Assembly: GCF_026262505.1 (NCBI RefSeq)
Contig: NC_067206.1
Coordinates: 32,441,896-32,505,895 of the forward strand
DNA length: 64,000 bases
Reading direction: 5' to 3'
DNA from: Trichomonas vaginalis G3
Taxonomy: Eukaryota > Parabasalia > Trichomonadida > Trichomonadidae
Shown here: positions 37,054-48,554 of the stretch, piece by piece
How the letters are laid out: every line of letters begins with the position of its first letter
How positions within the stretch are numbered: the stretch's first letter is position 1
Notes under the pieces: model-generated
What the model saw: the letters and a program-made list of their open reading frames with translations, nothing else
What the model was told of the DNA's origin: nothing
The model's database searches: none
Made by a program: the position numbers and the translations under genes

Positions 37054-38568
37054 TTAAGTATAGGTCTTCTTTTCGCCCATTATTAACAGACTCTGCTGAT
37101 AAGCATCATTAGCTTTATCCTTCTTGCAGATAATTACAATAACAATAATCAAAACCAAAAGAATAGCAGTTAAAATAGCAACAACAATCCAGAACCATAA
37201 TGGCAATGTTTTATTGTCTTCTTTCATCCAAGCCAATAATTGTTTGATAGTTTCTTCTCTTACACTCTTTAAATATTCAGAATCTCCATCACTTGGATCA
37301 TGTAAATCATCACAATGAAATCCATCTTTAATATTAAAACTAATGATGGATTTCTCAGTATCATTTCGTTTCATTGTTAATTCAGACCATGGATCATAAT
37401 GTGAATTAGTATAAACCACTTTTGTCACGTTTGGATTATAACCGCCATATTTTTCATTGAATTTTTCTGTGTCAGGGAATTGAGTGAAACCAAACAATTC
37501 TTTGCAAGAATCAAGTGAAGTTTCTATGGTTAATAATTCACTTCTCAATAAACCAGAAGCTGATGAAAACCATCCTAATTCGTTACATGTCATATACATC
37601 CAGCTTCTTGAGCTTTTTGAGTCAGAATAAATAGATGTGTTCTTCAGGAATTCGATATTATTGTTGAAGAAATTATCTTTGCCAACAATAGAATTAGATG
37701 TATCTGCCATGACATTAATAACTTCATCATCATTAGACATGTCAATCTTCTTGAATTTTTCGCACATTTCTAATAAAAATTTGTTGTATGCTTTATATTG
37801 ATTTCCGTAGCTGTAAACATCAGAGAACATTCCTAAGAAATCAACTGAATTGTTGACAAATTGTGCATCTTTAGGAACTCCGAATTTCTCCATCATCTCT
37901 TCTGTTTTTTCGTTCTTGAGTAAAGTAATTCTTTCGATAGTTTTATATGCTTTCAAGGCATTATCATAGCAGCCATAATCTTTGTAGTCTTCCGCTTCAT
38001 GTTTATCGTATTCTGAGAAGTTGTTTTGAGAATGAATTGGAGCAGATGAAGCCCAACTACCTAAAGTCAATTCAGGATGTTTCTGACGGAACCGGGAGGA
38101 TAAGGCTCCTGGATATGAGCCACCTACCATCAATGCTTTGCATTTTGAGGCATCTTGGCAGTAATTTTGCTTCATTTGAGTGATGAAATTGGCCAAATCT
38201 TCTATTGCCTGGTCAACTGTTAAGTATTTAAAGTTTTCTAATTCTAAATTGCCGTGTGGGATTGATTCGCCAAAGTATCTATGCTCCAATGCTAAAATTA
38301 CAGATTTTGTTACGCTTGCTATATGTTGAACGTCATATTTAAGTGATGATTCTAGGAGTGGAGCCTCTCCACCAATGTACACAACTAAATTTTTGGACTT
38401 TTTGGAGTAATTCGTGTTGATATAATATCTTTGCTTGAATGTTTCGGCAAGATCAGAGAAATGATCTAGTTTTTGATCAAACCACATTTGGTCTCCTATA
38501 TTGATCTCTCCAAAATTCATTTGTCTCAAGAAAAATAAGAATGATGCCATTGATAAAAATGAAGTCAT
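37054..38568 (-). CDS. S28 serine carboxypeptidase-like, membrane-anchored, 504 aa
   Basis: Family S28 (lysosomal Pro-X carboxypeptidase / DPP-II type) peptidase. ATG at 38,568. N-terminal hydrophobic signal (FLSMASFLFF). WFDQKLDHF at residues 29-37 is the family's typical N-terminal motif. The nucleophile is Ser151 in VGGSYPG, the Asp lies in HYDPWS (about 392) and the His in GFHCDD (about 418), so the full triad is visible. A transmembrane helix at about 457-481 (WIVVAILTAILLVLIIVIVI) and a short basic cytoplasmic tail make it a type I membrane protein, on the cell surface or in lysosomes. The frame is intact. Confidence 0.93.
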   Translation of the reverse strand: MTSFLSMASFLFFLRQMNFGEINIGDQMWFDQKLDHFSDLAETFKQRYYINTNYSKKSKNLVVYIGGEAPLLESSLKYDVQHIASVTKSVILALEHRYFGESIPHGNLELENFKYLTVDQAIEDLANFITQMKQNYCQDASKCKALMVGGSYPGALSSRFRQKHPELTLGSWASSAPIHSQNNFSEYDKHEAEDYKDYGCYDNALKAYKTIERITLLKNEKTEEMMEKFGVPKDAQFVNNSVDFLGMFSDVYSYGNQYKAYNKFLLEMCEKFKKIDMSNDDEVINVMADTSNSIVGKDNFFNNNIEFLKNTSIYSDSKSSRSWMYMTCNELGWFSSASGLLRSELLTIETSLDSCKELFGFTQFPDTEKFNEKYGGYNPNVTKVVYTNSHYDPWSELTMKRNDTEKSIISFNIKDGFHCDDLHDPSDGDSEYLKSVREETIKQLLAWMKEDNKTLPLWFWIVVAILTAILLVLIIVIVIICKKDKANDAYQQSLLIMGEKKTYT

Positions 38569-38747
38569 TTTATCAATTTATCTGAATAGAATAATAAGGC
38601 TCAACAAACATGCAAATATTTTCGTAATTAAACAGAGGATTTTTATTTTTTGATATCATTTGAGATAAATCTAACCTTTCTATGTGAAAACTATGATGAA
38701 TTCCTATCAGCTAATTTAACTATTTTCAATAATATCCAATTTGACGC

Positions 38748-38754
38748 TCATTTT
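38748..38754 (+). promoter_or_regulatory. Inr-like TCATTTT before the WD40 gene
   Basis: GCTCATTTTCAG lies about 25 bases before the ATG at 38,776 and fits the T. vaginalis initiator consensus TCAYTWY. Confidence 0.45.
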
Positions 38755-38775
38755 CAGATATTGCTTCTACATTGA

Positions 38776-40113
38776 ATGGAGATCAGAACGAAACATGGAC
38801 CACCATCCTTGTTTGATAGAAAATCTAAAATAGTGAAGAGAATAGTACCTAATATTAAATACCAATTCCAAGTTTTGAATGAAAATAGAAAAATTAGAAA
38901 TTTCAGCATTGATTCCGTTGGATATCTAATAATCACAAAATCGTATATTAGGAATAATAGCGTGTTATCAGTATGGGATACTAGAAGTTTTCAAATTATT
39001 TGTGAATTCAATTTTCCAAAGGCTCATGTTGTGAATTATATGCTTACACACGATAGTTCAACGATATATGTCTCACTGATGGGTGGGACAATTAAAAAAT
39101 TCTCATTTTTCACAGGAGAATTGCTTTTATCACTCAATAATTTAGCAGATGGATATTCCTGCTACGTGATGACTGTATCCCAAAATGATGAATATATTAT
39201 GTTTGGATTTGAAAACGGACTAGCTCTCTTCTATAAAAAAAGTAATGATAGACCTTTTAAGAAATTTTCTTTTGAAATCCCGATAAATACCTGCGCATTT
39301 TCATCAGGAAGCACATTTTGTGCGATAGGACTAGATGATGGCACAATCTTTGTAGTTAGCATGAAATCTGAACATATTTGGAGACAAAAAATACATTCGA
39401 ATCCAACAACATCAGTTTCATTCTCGACTTATTCACCATTGTATTTGATTTCATCCTGCATTAAATCAGGTGAAATATCCTTTAGCAAGTTCGAAAATAA
39501 TATTTATAAAGTTTACAAGAAGATATCTGTTCCACACAAATGCCGTCTCGTTGCATATTCTTTCTCTTATGACGAAACTATTATCTATGGATGCTCAAGA
39601 AACGAAATTTATGCTTGGGAATCTGAATCCGGAAATTTAATCGGGCAACTAGAAGTTAAGGAACTAGGAATAGAATTAATTAGCGTTTCTGCACATCCTT
39701 GTTGTAGAAATTTATGCTTAGTTGTTTCAAAATCATCAATCTCTCTTTGGAATTATAAAACCCATGAATATACTGATCTACACATAGTTCAACTCGGAAA
39801 TACTTTGATACAATCAGTACAATGGGCTGATAGTTTAACATTATATGGACTTTTCTCAGATGGTTCACTCAAGGTTTTTTCTACAAAGAGCGGAAACTGG
39901 CAACAACAAAATGATAATGAATATATTAGATTTATTAATAATGAAGGCAATGAGTGGCCAGAGATACTCAAATTGTATTATGGAAAGTATTTTATTCACC
40001 CTTTTATCACTAATATGACTAATGTAGAAAGTATCCTTCTATCGCATTTACCTATACATGTTGATGATATAGATCCAATTGAATCTGATGAGAGTTCGGA
40101 TGATTCTTACTGA
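38776..40113 (+). CDS. WD40-repeat protein, RbBP5/Swd1-like candidate, 445 aa
   Basis: A beta-propeller protein with about seven degenerate WD40 repeats (NNSVLSVWDTRSFQII; GLDDGTIFVV; RNEIYAWESESGNLIGQLEV; KSSISLWNYKTHEY). The stretch CRLVAYSFSYDETIIYGCSR, EIYAWESESGNLIGQL, ELISVSAHPC and SSISLWN aligns by eye with the sixth and seventh repeats of RbBP5 (CCFSGDGEYIVAGS, LYIWEKSIGNLVKIL, LLDVAWHP, GVVSIW). The short acidic tail (HVDDIDPIESDESSDDSY) would also fit. RbBP5/Swd1 is a core subunit of COMPASS histone H3K4 methyltransferase. This assignment is tentative; a generic WD40 scaffold is the fallback. Confidence 0.6.
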   Translation: MEIRTKHGPPSLFDRKSKIVKRIVPNIKYQFQVLNENRKIRNFSIDSVGYLIITKSYIRNNSVLSVWDTRSFQIICEFNFPKAHVVNYMLTHDSSTIYVSLMGGTIKKFSFFTGELLLSLNNLADGYSCYVMTVSQNDEYIMFGFENGLALFYKKSNDRPFKKFSFEIPINTCAFSSGSTFCAIGLDDGTIFVVSMKSEHIWRQKIHSNPTTSVSFSTYSPLYLISSCIKSGEISFSKFENNIYKVYKKISVPHKCRLVAYSFSYDETIIYGCSRNEIYAWESESGNLIGQLEVKELGIELISVSAHPCCRNLCLVVSKSSISLWNYKTHEYTDLHIVQLGNTLIQSVQWADSLTLYGLFSDGSLKVFSTKSGNWQQQNDNEYIRFINNEGNEWPEILKLYYGKYFIHPFITNMTNVESILLSHLPIHVDDIDPIESDESSDDSY

Positions 40114-40528
40114 TCAACTTGTTTGATATGGGATGTATTTTAAAATCGGAAAGCCCGAAATCGAAAGAATCTGTAATTTGTGATGATAGAATCACGAAGT
40201 ATGAATGACAGCTGTCCCACACAAAAATCTATGATACAAGAAATACTTTCATAATAGATTTCAGAACATAAACACACAACAGAATCCTTTGTTCACTAAT
40301 TTCTTCGTTGGACTCAAAGGAATGAATCAAGAAAATAGGGAGAGATAATAATAATAAAAAGTTTTCAACATTTACGATTGTTACAAATAACGTTTCCGAG
40401 AATGACATTCAAACAATTTTACATGCTTTAAAAACTAAATCCAAGAAAATCATGTTTCACGGATACTTAGAAAACTTTGTTTCGTCTACAAGAAAAAAAT
40501 TTTTAAGAATTTTATGAGTTGCTTAGTT
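40114..40528. other. intergenic between convergent genes
   Basis: AT-rich, no gene, repeat or RNA recognised. Confidence 0.55.
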
Positions 40529-42014
40529 TTATTTATTTGAAATAAGAGAATATATAAATGGAATAGATTTGTTTGGTTTTCTGAATTTCTTGATATTATC
40601 AATGGCATTGAATGTAGGAATTTCATCAAGTGAAAATATACTTGTGATGATTGATGAGACTTCGTCATACCTATTTGATACACAAAGAGAAATAATTAAA
40701 TTCCCCTCATAATATCTGTTAATTGGGATGTCAATAAACACATCTTTGAAAGAATCATCATCGATATCGCAATCTTTCGTATTAGTGTAATTAAGAATAT
40801 CATTAGTCAAATTTGCTTCGATGGTTAGCATTCCATTGCCACGATAATCACGAACTCGGCAATGAACTCGTACAAAATTTTCAATCCTTGAAATGTTATT
40901 TTCGGATTGAAATTCTATTTCAGGTTTATTATATTTATAGATGAAATAAAAATAACTCATTGTCGATGATGAATAACCATATTTGTCATTGGCAGAAATT
41001 GAGATCCTTTTCCCACCTTCTTCCAACTGATTTCCCAATTCAAGATTCGTTATTATTTGGTCTGGAACAATTTTAGAAATGGCTTGGCTAATGGATGTTG
41101 ATTCAATAGATACAATAATAGTAACATTGTCATTAGGATCTTCATCTTCAATATTGAGTCCAATTCTAATTGTGTCATTGACAGAACGAATATAAATAGG
41201 AGGATTGAATTTGTCATTCTCTGTGAGAAGATTAATTATTGGTTTGTGATAAATAAGAGAGAATGAATTTTCGAATGTGTCTGTAGTTAAGCCTGTGGCA
41301 TTGAAGAAGTAATGAAGTTTGTGATCACTTGATGTAAGACTTGAAGGAAGATTGATACTTCGTTCAATGTGATCATTGTCATTTCTTCCATAAATATATT
41401 CTGTAATTTTAGAATCATAATTATTATCGAAGTAATAATTGAATGAATACAAAACATTCGAAGGAAATTCGATATCATAAATTAACTTCAATGAATTCTC
41501 TGTTGTCTTATAATAATTTTCTTTTTCAAGTTTATTATTTTCAATCTTAATTGGAGGAGGATCTGTGATATTTAACTCATATGTTGGATGATAATAGGAG
41601 ATATATGTTACAAATGTAAAAGAGTGATTTCCAGATTCAAGGAAAGAAATCGGAATTATATAACCATATTCATTCGGATTAATTTCAAAAAATGGTTTAT
41701 CAAAATCAAAGTAGATAATTAAAGACTGTAAATAATTCCATGAAGGTTTACAACTAAAATTCAATTCTTTTGTGCCTCTAATTTGAAGCGGCTCATAAAA
41801 TTCGAGTGGGGGACAAACTCGCCCATTGTCACTTTTCATTAACCTTAAACTTGTAATTTTCATTATTTTTAATTAACCTTATTTCTTTCCCAATTCCTGA
41901 TTTATTTTATTCACTTACTATTAAAAGTCACATTTTAATAAAATATAATAATTTATTTATAGCATTTTTTACTATACTGTAATAAAAAATTAATTATAAT
42001 AAATTAAATGTTTA

Positions 42015-42422
42015 TTAAATCAAATGTTTTCTTTGCAATAATATTTTTAATGTTGAGTAAACAATGTTGGGATCAAGTGTATCATTTTTCAGACCTTTCT
42101 GAACAGCTTCAAGCATACTGATGCATTCGACTTTTTTAAATTGTGTCATTTCTTCGAAATCTCTTGTGACTTTTTTGATAACTTTAACACTTCTCTCTGA
42201 ATCCAGACCTTTAATTTGCAACTTAATCAGGAATAAAGGAACAACACTGGAATATAACTCGATGACAAGTTCATCGAGTCGAAGATTTGGTTGTACACCA
42301 CTTGTATGTGCCGGATACCATTGTGTCAAATTTTTTCTGAAATTAACTTTAAAAGTACTAAGTAAGATCATGAGATATAGCAATATATGTTTAAACCAAC
42401 TTATATTTTGGTTGTACACCAC
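42015..42422 (-). CDS. reading frame inside the MULE-like element, 135 codons
   Basis: The N-terminal ~45 codons are translation of the 120 bp repeat. The rest (NLRLDELVIELYSSVVPLFL, RSVKVIKKVTRDFEEMTQF, LDPNIVYSTLKILLQRKHLI) has protein-like composition with helical pattern. It may be a fragment of a host gene captured by the element, as Pack-MULEs do, or part of an eroded element protein. No family recognised. The frame starts with GTG in the repeat; the first ATG is downstream, so coding status is doubtful. Confidence 0.3.
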   Translation of the reverse strand: MVYNQNISWFKHILLYLMILLSTFKVNFRKNLTQWYPAHTSGVQPNLRLDELVIELYSSVVPLFLIKLQIKGLDSERSVKVIKKVTRDFEEMTQFKKVECISMLEAVQKGLKNDTLDPNIVYSTLKILLQRKHLI

Positions 42423-42853
42423 TTGTATGTGCCGGATACCATTGTGTCAAATTTTTTCTGAAATTAACTTTAAAAGTACTAAGTAAGATCATGAGATATA
42501 GCAATATATGTTTAAACCAACTTATATTTTGGTTGTACACCACTTGTATGTGCCGGATACCATTGTGTCAAATTTTTCTGAAATTAACTTTAAAAGTACT
42601 AAGTAAGATCATGAGATATAGCAATATATGTTTAAACCAACTTATATTTTGGTTGTACACCACTTGTATGTGCCGGATACCATTGTGTCAAATTTTTCTG
42701 AAATTAACTTTAAAAGTACTAAGTAAGATCATGAGATATAGCAATATATGTTTAAACCAACTTATATTTTGGTTGTACACCACTTGTATGTGCCGGATAC
42801 CATTGTGTCAAATTTTTCTGAAATTAACTTTAAAAGTACTAAGTAAGATCATT
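42289..42853. repeat. 120-121 bp tandem repeat, 4.7 copies
   Basis: GGTTGTACACCACTTGTATG recurs at 42,289, 42,410, 42,531, 42,651 and 42,771. The first two units are 121 bp and the next ones 120 bp, owing to one T in a T-run. Units are otherwise almost identical. The array sits inside the MULE-like element. Confidence 0.95.
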
Positions 42854-43647
42854 TATTTTTGCATAATATAATGCCAATATGGTTTCTTTTGATTTTATTT
42901 CATTTATAAGCAAATCAGATTTACCCAAAAACTCCACTCCATAAGCGTTCATTTGCTAAATTAAAAAGTGACAATGGGCTAGTCTGTCCCTTTCTCATAA
43001 AATTCGTTAATTAACTTAGTGTAGCTCATAGATGGACTATTCCTTTCGAATACAAAATTTCCAGTTTGATTTGTACCAATGGAAATAGGATAAAATATTA
43101 TGTCTATTACATATTCTTCGCTTTTATTAAATGTTTTAATTTGATTGTTGTTTTGACTAATAGATATCCTTTCTGATCCATTCATTAAACCGTCGGGTGT
43201 TAAATATATATTTTCTTTTTTGGGAACAGTAACTTCAAATTTATATGCAAAAAAAATGAGAGCTGTTGTCAACATTCTTGATAGACAAACAATTTGTTAA
43301 TGCACCTGTGACAGCAGTGATTTTACATGTGGTCATATTTGCAATTAAATTGTTCTGCTTAACCTCAAACGAAGGCTCTGACGGAAGCCTGATAGTTTCA
43401 TTATCAACTTTTAAAATTGATACGTATTTTATTTCATTTTCGGAATAGAATTTGTAAAAATCAATTATTGATTGGGTCATAAGTCGCTCTAATGTTAATT
43501 AAATAGAAGTCGAAAAATTATTTTTGAAAGAATACTTTAACTTGTTATCAATAAATGCCTTCTTGCTTTTATCAAAAAAAAAAACGACACCCACTAAATT
43601 TATGTAAACTAAACAGATTTTAAAAATTATATCAAACAAATATATCT

Positions 43648-43975
43648 TTATGAATTAAGACCGACTTTAATCATATAGTGAGATTCAAGAGAGAAAAAAT
43701 TTTCGAATATGTCTGTAGTTAAGCCTGTAGCATTGAAGAAGTAATGAAGTTTGTGATCACTTGATGTCAGACTTGATGGAATATTGATACTTCGTTCAAT
43801 GTGTTCAGTGTCATTCGTTCCATAAATATATTCTGTAAATTTGTTATCTTGATTATCATCGAAGTAATAATTGAATGAATACAAAACATTCGAAGGAAAT
43901 TCAATATCATAAATCAATCTCATTGAATTATCAATTGTCGTATAATAATTATCTTTCTCATTTTTTTATTTTGTA
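43648..43975 (-). pseudogene. fragment of the tandem family (central block only)
   Basis: Only the family's central block is present (RLIYDIEFPSNVLYSFNYYF to HKLHYFFNATGLTTD). The DNA is nearly identical to the same block of the neighbouring member at 44,056-45,787. No start, no N- or C-terminal parts. Confidence 0.8.
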
Positions 43976-44055
43976 TACAATATATGAAGAATTTCTTGAT
44001 TTCTATTCATCATTTACAAAGTTTTTTTAATACATTTGATTTTATGCGAACATTA

Positions 44056-45787
44056 TTACTTATTTGACGTCAGACATGACAAAAATGGAATAGATCTGAA
44101 TGGATGTTTGTATTTCTTGATTATGTTAAGTTCATTGAATGAAGGAATTTCATCAAGACTAATTGTATTCATGATAACAGATGATATTTCATCATGTACG
44201 TTTGATACACAGAGAGATATTGTATAATTTCCTTGGTAATATCTATTGATTGCTATGTCAATATTAACATCTTTGAATGAGTCATCCTCAATTTCAAGCT
44301 CTTTCTTTTTAGTGCTGTTGAAAAAAGCATTCGTCAAATTCGCTTCAATAGTTAGAACTCCGTTTCCGCGAAAATCTCGAACTCTGCATTGAATTCGAAT
44401 AAAATTTTCAATTCTTGAAATATTATTTTCTGACCGAAATTCAATTTCAGGTTTGTTATATTTGTATATAAAATAAAAATACGCCATCTGAGATGAAGAA
44501 TAGCCATATTTGTCGATAGCAGAAATTGAAATTCGTTTATAACCTTCATCTAGTTGACTTTCGAGGTTAATATTTGTATCAATATGATATGGAGCATTTT
44601 TGAAAAAAGATTTAATGATTGTCGATCCAATTAAAATGGAACTGCTGACGATATCATCTGGATCTTCATCTGAAATATCATATTCAATAGAAAAGCTATC
44701 ATTAACATAACGAATGAAGATTGGGGGATCATTTTCGTCATTCTCTGTGAGAAGATGAATAATTGGTTTGTGATAAATAAGAGAGAATGAATTTTCGAAT
44801 GTGTCTGTAGTTAAGCCTGTAGCATTGAAGAAGTAATGAAGTTTGTGATCACTTGATGTCAGACTTGATGGAATATTGATACTTCGTTCAATGTGTTCAG
44901 TGTCATTCGTTCCATAAATATATTCTGTAAATTTGTTATCTTGATTATCATCGAAGTAATAATTGAATGAATACAAAACATTCGAAGGAAATTCGATATC
45001 ATAAATCAATTTGACCGAATTTTCTGTTGTCTTATAATAATTTTCTTTTTCAAGTTTATTATTTTCAATCTTTATTGGTGGTGGATCTGTGATATTTAAC
45101 TCATAAGTTGGATGATAATCTCGATAATTTGTCATTAATGTGAAGGAATAATTACCAGTATCTAGAAACAAAATAGGTATCAAATAACCTGAATCAAAAT
45201 GGTTTCTCAAAATCGAAGTAAATTGTTAATGGATGCAAATCTTCTTCTATAAGTGCGCAGTGAAAATCCAATTCTTTTGTACCTCTAATTTGAATTGGAT
45301 CATAAGATATGTCAATAAATCCTGATGGTATACTGGCAGGTGAAAGCCCATTGAATGAAAAATATCTAGTTGTGCCTGTTCCAATTGAAACGGGATAAAA
45401 TATCAAGTCTATCACATAATCTTCATTTTTCATAAATGTTTGAATTTTATTAACCATTCTTGCATAAATTTTTATGGCTTTTGTCCCATTCATTAAACCA
45501 TTGGGAGTCAAATATATATTTTCTTTTTTGGGAACAGTAACTTCAAATTTATATGCGATCAAATGAGATTTATCGTCAATATTCTTTACATATAATCGAT
45601 TAGTATAAAGTCCCTGTATAACAGTTACTTCTTCAACAGTCATGTTGAAAATGAAATTATTTTTCTGTTCTTCAAATGTAGGCTTTGAGGGAAGTGAAAT
45701 AGTATCATTATCAACTCTTAAGAATGACGCATATTTTACTTCTTCATTAGAATAATAATTGTAAAAATCACTGATTGATAGCGTCAT
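44056..45787 (-). pseudogene. tandem family member 2 (frameshifted)
   Basis: ATG at 45,787 (MTLSISDFYNYYSNEEVKYA). The N-terminal frame runs 197 codons to YFDFEKPF and stops at 45,194. The C-terminal frame, overlapping from 45,210, resumes with DSGYLIPILFLDTGNYSF and runs to 44,056. In intact members about 7-10 residues lie between these points, so a small deletion changed the frame. Otherwise it has the full family layout. Confidence 0.8.
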
Positions 45788-46129
45788 TCGAAGTTTTCGT
45801 AAATATTATAAACAATTTATGAAAAAGCAATCGGTATTTATATATGGCCTACATTATCATGAAATAATCGAGCCAAATCATTTCCGAAAAATGTCACTTT
45901 TTAATTAAACATTCGATATTTAGGAATGTTAATGAGCTAGATAGAAAATATTTTGTATTGATCAAATTTCATTCCTAAATTAGATGAATTATAATGAGAC
46001 ATAGGTGTGATTTCGTTCATCTAGCATATGATGAAATTAATATGAATTGATTATGAAGGAAATCCAGAATCTCATGGTAAAACAAAGAAACTATTATTTG
46101 TTAAATATTCATCTTAGATGATTTTATGT

Positions 46130-47895
46130 TTACTTTTTGGAAATTAAAGAACATATCAGTTGAACAGATTTCTTCGGATATTTGACTTTCTTAATCTTAT
46201 CAAGAACATTGAAGGTGGGAATCTCATCAAGCGTAAAAACATTTGTGATGGCTGACGAGATTTCATTATGAGTATTCGATACAAAGAGAGAAATATGATA
46301 AGTACCCTCATAATATCGGTTGATAGGAATGTCAATAATGACATCTTTGAATGAATCATCTTCAATTTCACATTCTTTCTGCTTAGTGAAATTGAATATA
46401 TCTGTAGTTAAGTTTGCTTCAATCGTTAACAAACCGTTTCTGCGATAATCTCGAACTCGACATTTAATTCGAACAAAATTATCGATCCTTGAAATGTTGT
46501 TTTCTGATTGAAATTCAATCTCTGGCTTGTTGTATTTGTAAATGAAATAAAAATAGGTCATTGAAGATGCCGAGTAGTTATGATTATCGACAGCATAAAT
46601 TAAAATCCTTTTGACTCCTTCTTCTAATTGATTTCCTAATTCAAGATTAATATCAACATTGTATGGAACAATTTTGGAAACAGTTTTGGTAATAGTTGTC
46701 GATTCAATAGAAATTGTAGTTGTAACGTTATCATCAGGATCTTCATCTTCAATATTGAGTCCAATTCTAATTGTGTCATTGACAGAACGAATATAAATAG
46801 GAGGATTGAATTTGTCATTCTCTGTGAGAAGATTAATTATTGGTTTGTGATAAATAAGAGAGAATGAATTTTCGAATGTGTCTGTAGTTAAGCCTGTGGC
46901 ATTGAAGAAGTAATGAAGTTTGTGATCACTTGATGTAAGACTTGAAGGAAGATTGATACTTCGTTCAATGTGATCATTGTCATTTCTTCCATAAATATAT
47001 TCTGTAATTTTAGAATCATAATTATTATCGAAGTAATAATTGAATGAATACAAAACATTCGAAGGAAATTCGATATCATAAATTAACTTCAATGAATTCT
47101 CTGTTGTCTTATAATAATTTTCTTTCTCAAGTTTATTATTTTCAATCTTAATAGGTGGTGGATCTGTGATATTTAATATAAAAAAGGCTGAATATAAGGA
47201 AAGTCTGCACGGCGAATTCTGAATTTAATAAATGGATACCAAATATGAACAAATGAGAAAGTGTAATTTCCAGAATCTAAAAAGGAAATGGGAATTAAAT
47301 ATCCTTCATTATCATAAGGATCCAAATTTATGAATGGTTTCTCAAAATTATAGAAAATTATTAATGGATATAATTTATTCGAATTAAATGCACAACTGAA
47401 ATTCAACACCTTCGAACCTCTATATTGAATTGGGACGTAATTAATCCTTGAAATATGGACAACATTTGCGGTCGAAATCCCTCTTTTATTGAAATAAAAC
47501 GATTTAGAACTGTTGCTTTGCAATTTTGAAGGGTAAAACATAAATTCAAGTATATAATCATCATTTTTAAAGTATGTGTTAACTTCATCAGCTGTAGAAG
47601 ATCCAAAGCTGATTGAATTTGTTTCGTTTTTCAATCCATCCTCAGTTAAAGATATATTTTCTTTTTTTGGGATACTAACTTCAAATTTATAGGCAATTAA
47701 GTGCGATATATCATCATTATTAGTAACAGTTAAACAATCTTCGTATGGATTTGTCCAAAGTTTTCCAGAAGCTTCTTCTAAACTCATATGACAATTTAAG
47801 GAGCTTATTTGAACATTGTCAACCCTTAAGAATGAAAAATATTGAACTTCACTTTCTGAATAAAATTTGTAGATTTCACGAGTATAAAATGACAT
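46130..47895 (-). pseudogene. tandem family member 3 (frameshifted)
   Basis: ATG at 47,895 (MSFYTREIYKFYSESEVQYF). The N-terminal frame ends at 47,173 after IKFRIRRADFPYIQPFLY; the family sequence DPPPIKIENNKLEKENYYKT follows in another frame and continues to 46,130. The stretch from about 46,730 to 47,150 is nearly or fully identical to 41,130-41,550 of member 1, although the flanks differ, suggesting gene conversion. Confidence 0.8.
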
Positions 47896-48554
47896 TAATT
47901 GATAAATATTATTAAAAATAGTATATTAGAATTTACTACAAAATAATAGCGCCCTTACATTTCAGAGACCAGAGATTATTATTCTGATTTCATTAAATGC
48001 CCCTTTTAAAAGTCTAATTTTGCTTCCACATAGTATTACCTTCTTACTTTTCAAATTCAGCTCAATTACAAAAATAGTTGCAGCAAATGAAAAGGTCTAC
48101 CGAGCAGTTTAATTTGTTGTTCATTTAACATTTTGCATCATATTATCTTTAAGACTTTAAGATTCATTGAATGAAACTCATTTGTTTATGTATTATCCTC
48201 ATAATCTCAAGTGATTGCACTGATAATATCGACATTAGATTTTCTTTCTTTTGGCCGATATAAGTTATACAGATTCAAACTTTTCTGAAAATTGAATATT
48301 TGTTTATTTATAAATAATATATAAGGTCGATGAAAAATTGAGCGTTTTTAAAAAACCGCCGTTTGAGAGGAAAATTGAGAGCCCCGATGTATACTTTTTG
48401 ACATTGTCAAAAACTTTGAAAGGACCAAAAAAATTTAGTGCCAGAAAGTTTACAAATGTATACTTTCTGACAAACAGACTCTCAGAAAGTACTCAAACTG
48501 CGGTTTTTAATTTAAGCACTTTTTTTGGCGACCTTACTTTTATTAAATATTTGT
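47896..48554. other. intergenic with an imperfect palindrome
   Basis: Between about 48,340 and 48,520, TTAAAAAACCGCCGTTTGAG is matched in inverted order by CTCAAACTGCGGTTTTTAAT. The words ATGTATACTTTTTGAC and ATGTATACTTTCTGAC recur inside as direct repeats. It may be a small palindromic (MITE-like) relic. No gene seen. Confidence 0.4.

Larger units (their letters stand above)
41805..42995. mobile_element. non-autonomous MULE-like element, 1.19 kb
   Basis: About 30 bp terminal inverted repeats starting AG: left AGTGGGGGACAAACTCGCCC, right (reverse strand) AGAAAGGGACAGACTAGCCC, both continuing ATTGTCACTTTT. The flanks share CATAAAATTCG (41,794-41,804 and 42,996-43,006), an 11 bp target duplication lying inside a family gene. 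An 8-11 bp duplication with G-rich repeats fits Mutator-like elements, which are known in T. vaginalis. It contains a 120 bp tandem array and a short reading frame but no recognisable transposase. A perfect Inr (TCACTTTTCATTA) begins in the left repeat and points inward. Confidence 0.8.
40529..43480 (-). pseudogene. tandem family member 1, split by a MULE-like insertion
   Basis: Member of an unrecognised family (see 51,628). The N-terminal part (ATG 43,480, MTQSIIDFYKFYSENEIKYV) changes frame at an A/T homopolymer near 43,250-43,275, continues to INEFYEKG, and is interrupted by a 1.19 kb element. The C-terminal part resumes at 41,804 with EFYEPLQIRGTKELNF and runs open to 40,529. The apparent start of that part (ATG 41,863) comes from the element's terminal repeat and downstream bases, not from the gene. 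Two lesions, so a pseudogene. Confidence 0.85.

Noticed and set aside
41825-42980. Local inversion of part of a family gene
   Set aside because: The inverted AAAAGTGACAATGGGC words are the terminal repeats of an inserted element, as shown by the 11 bp target duplication.
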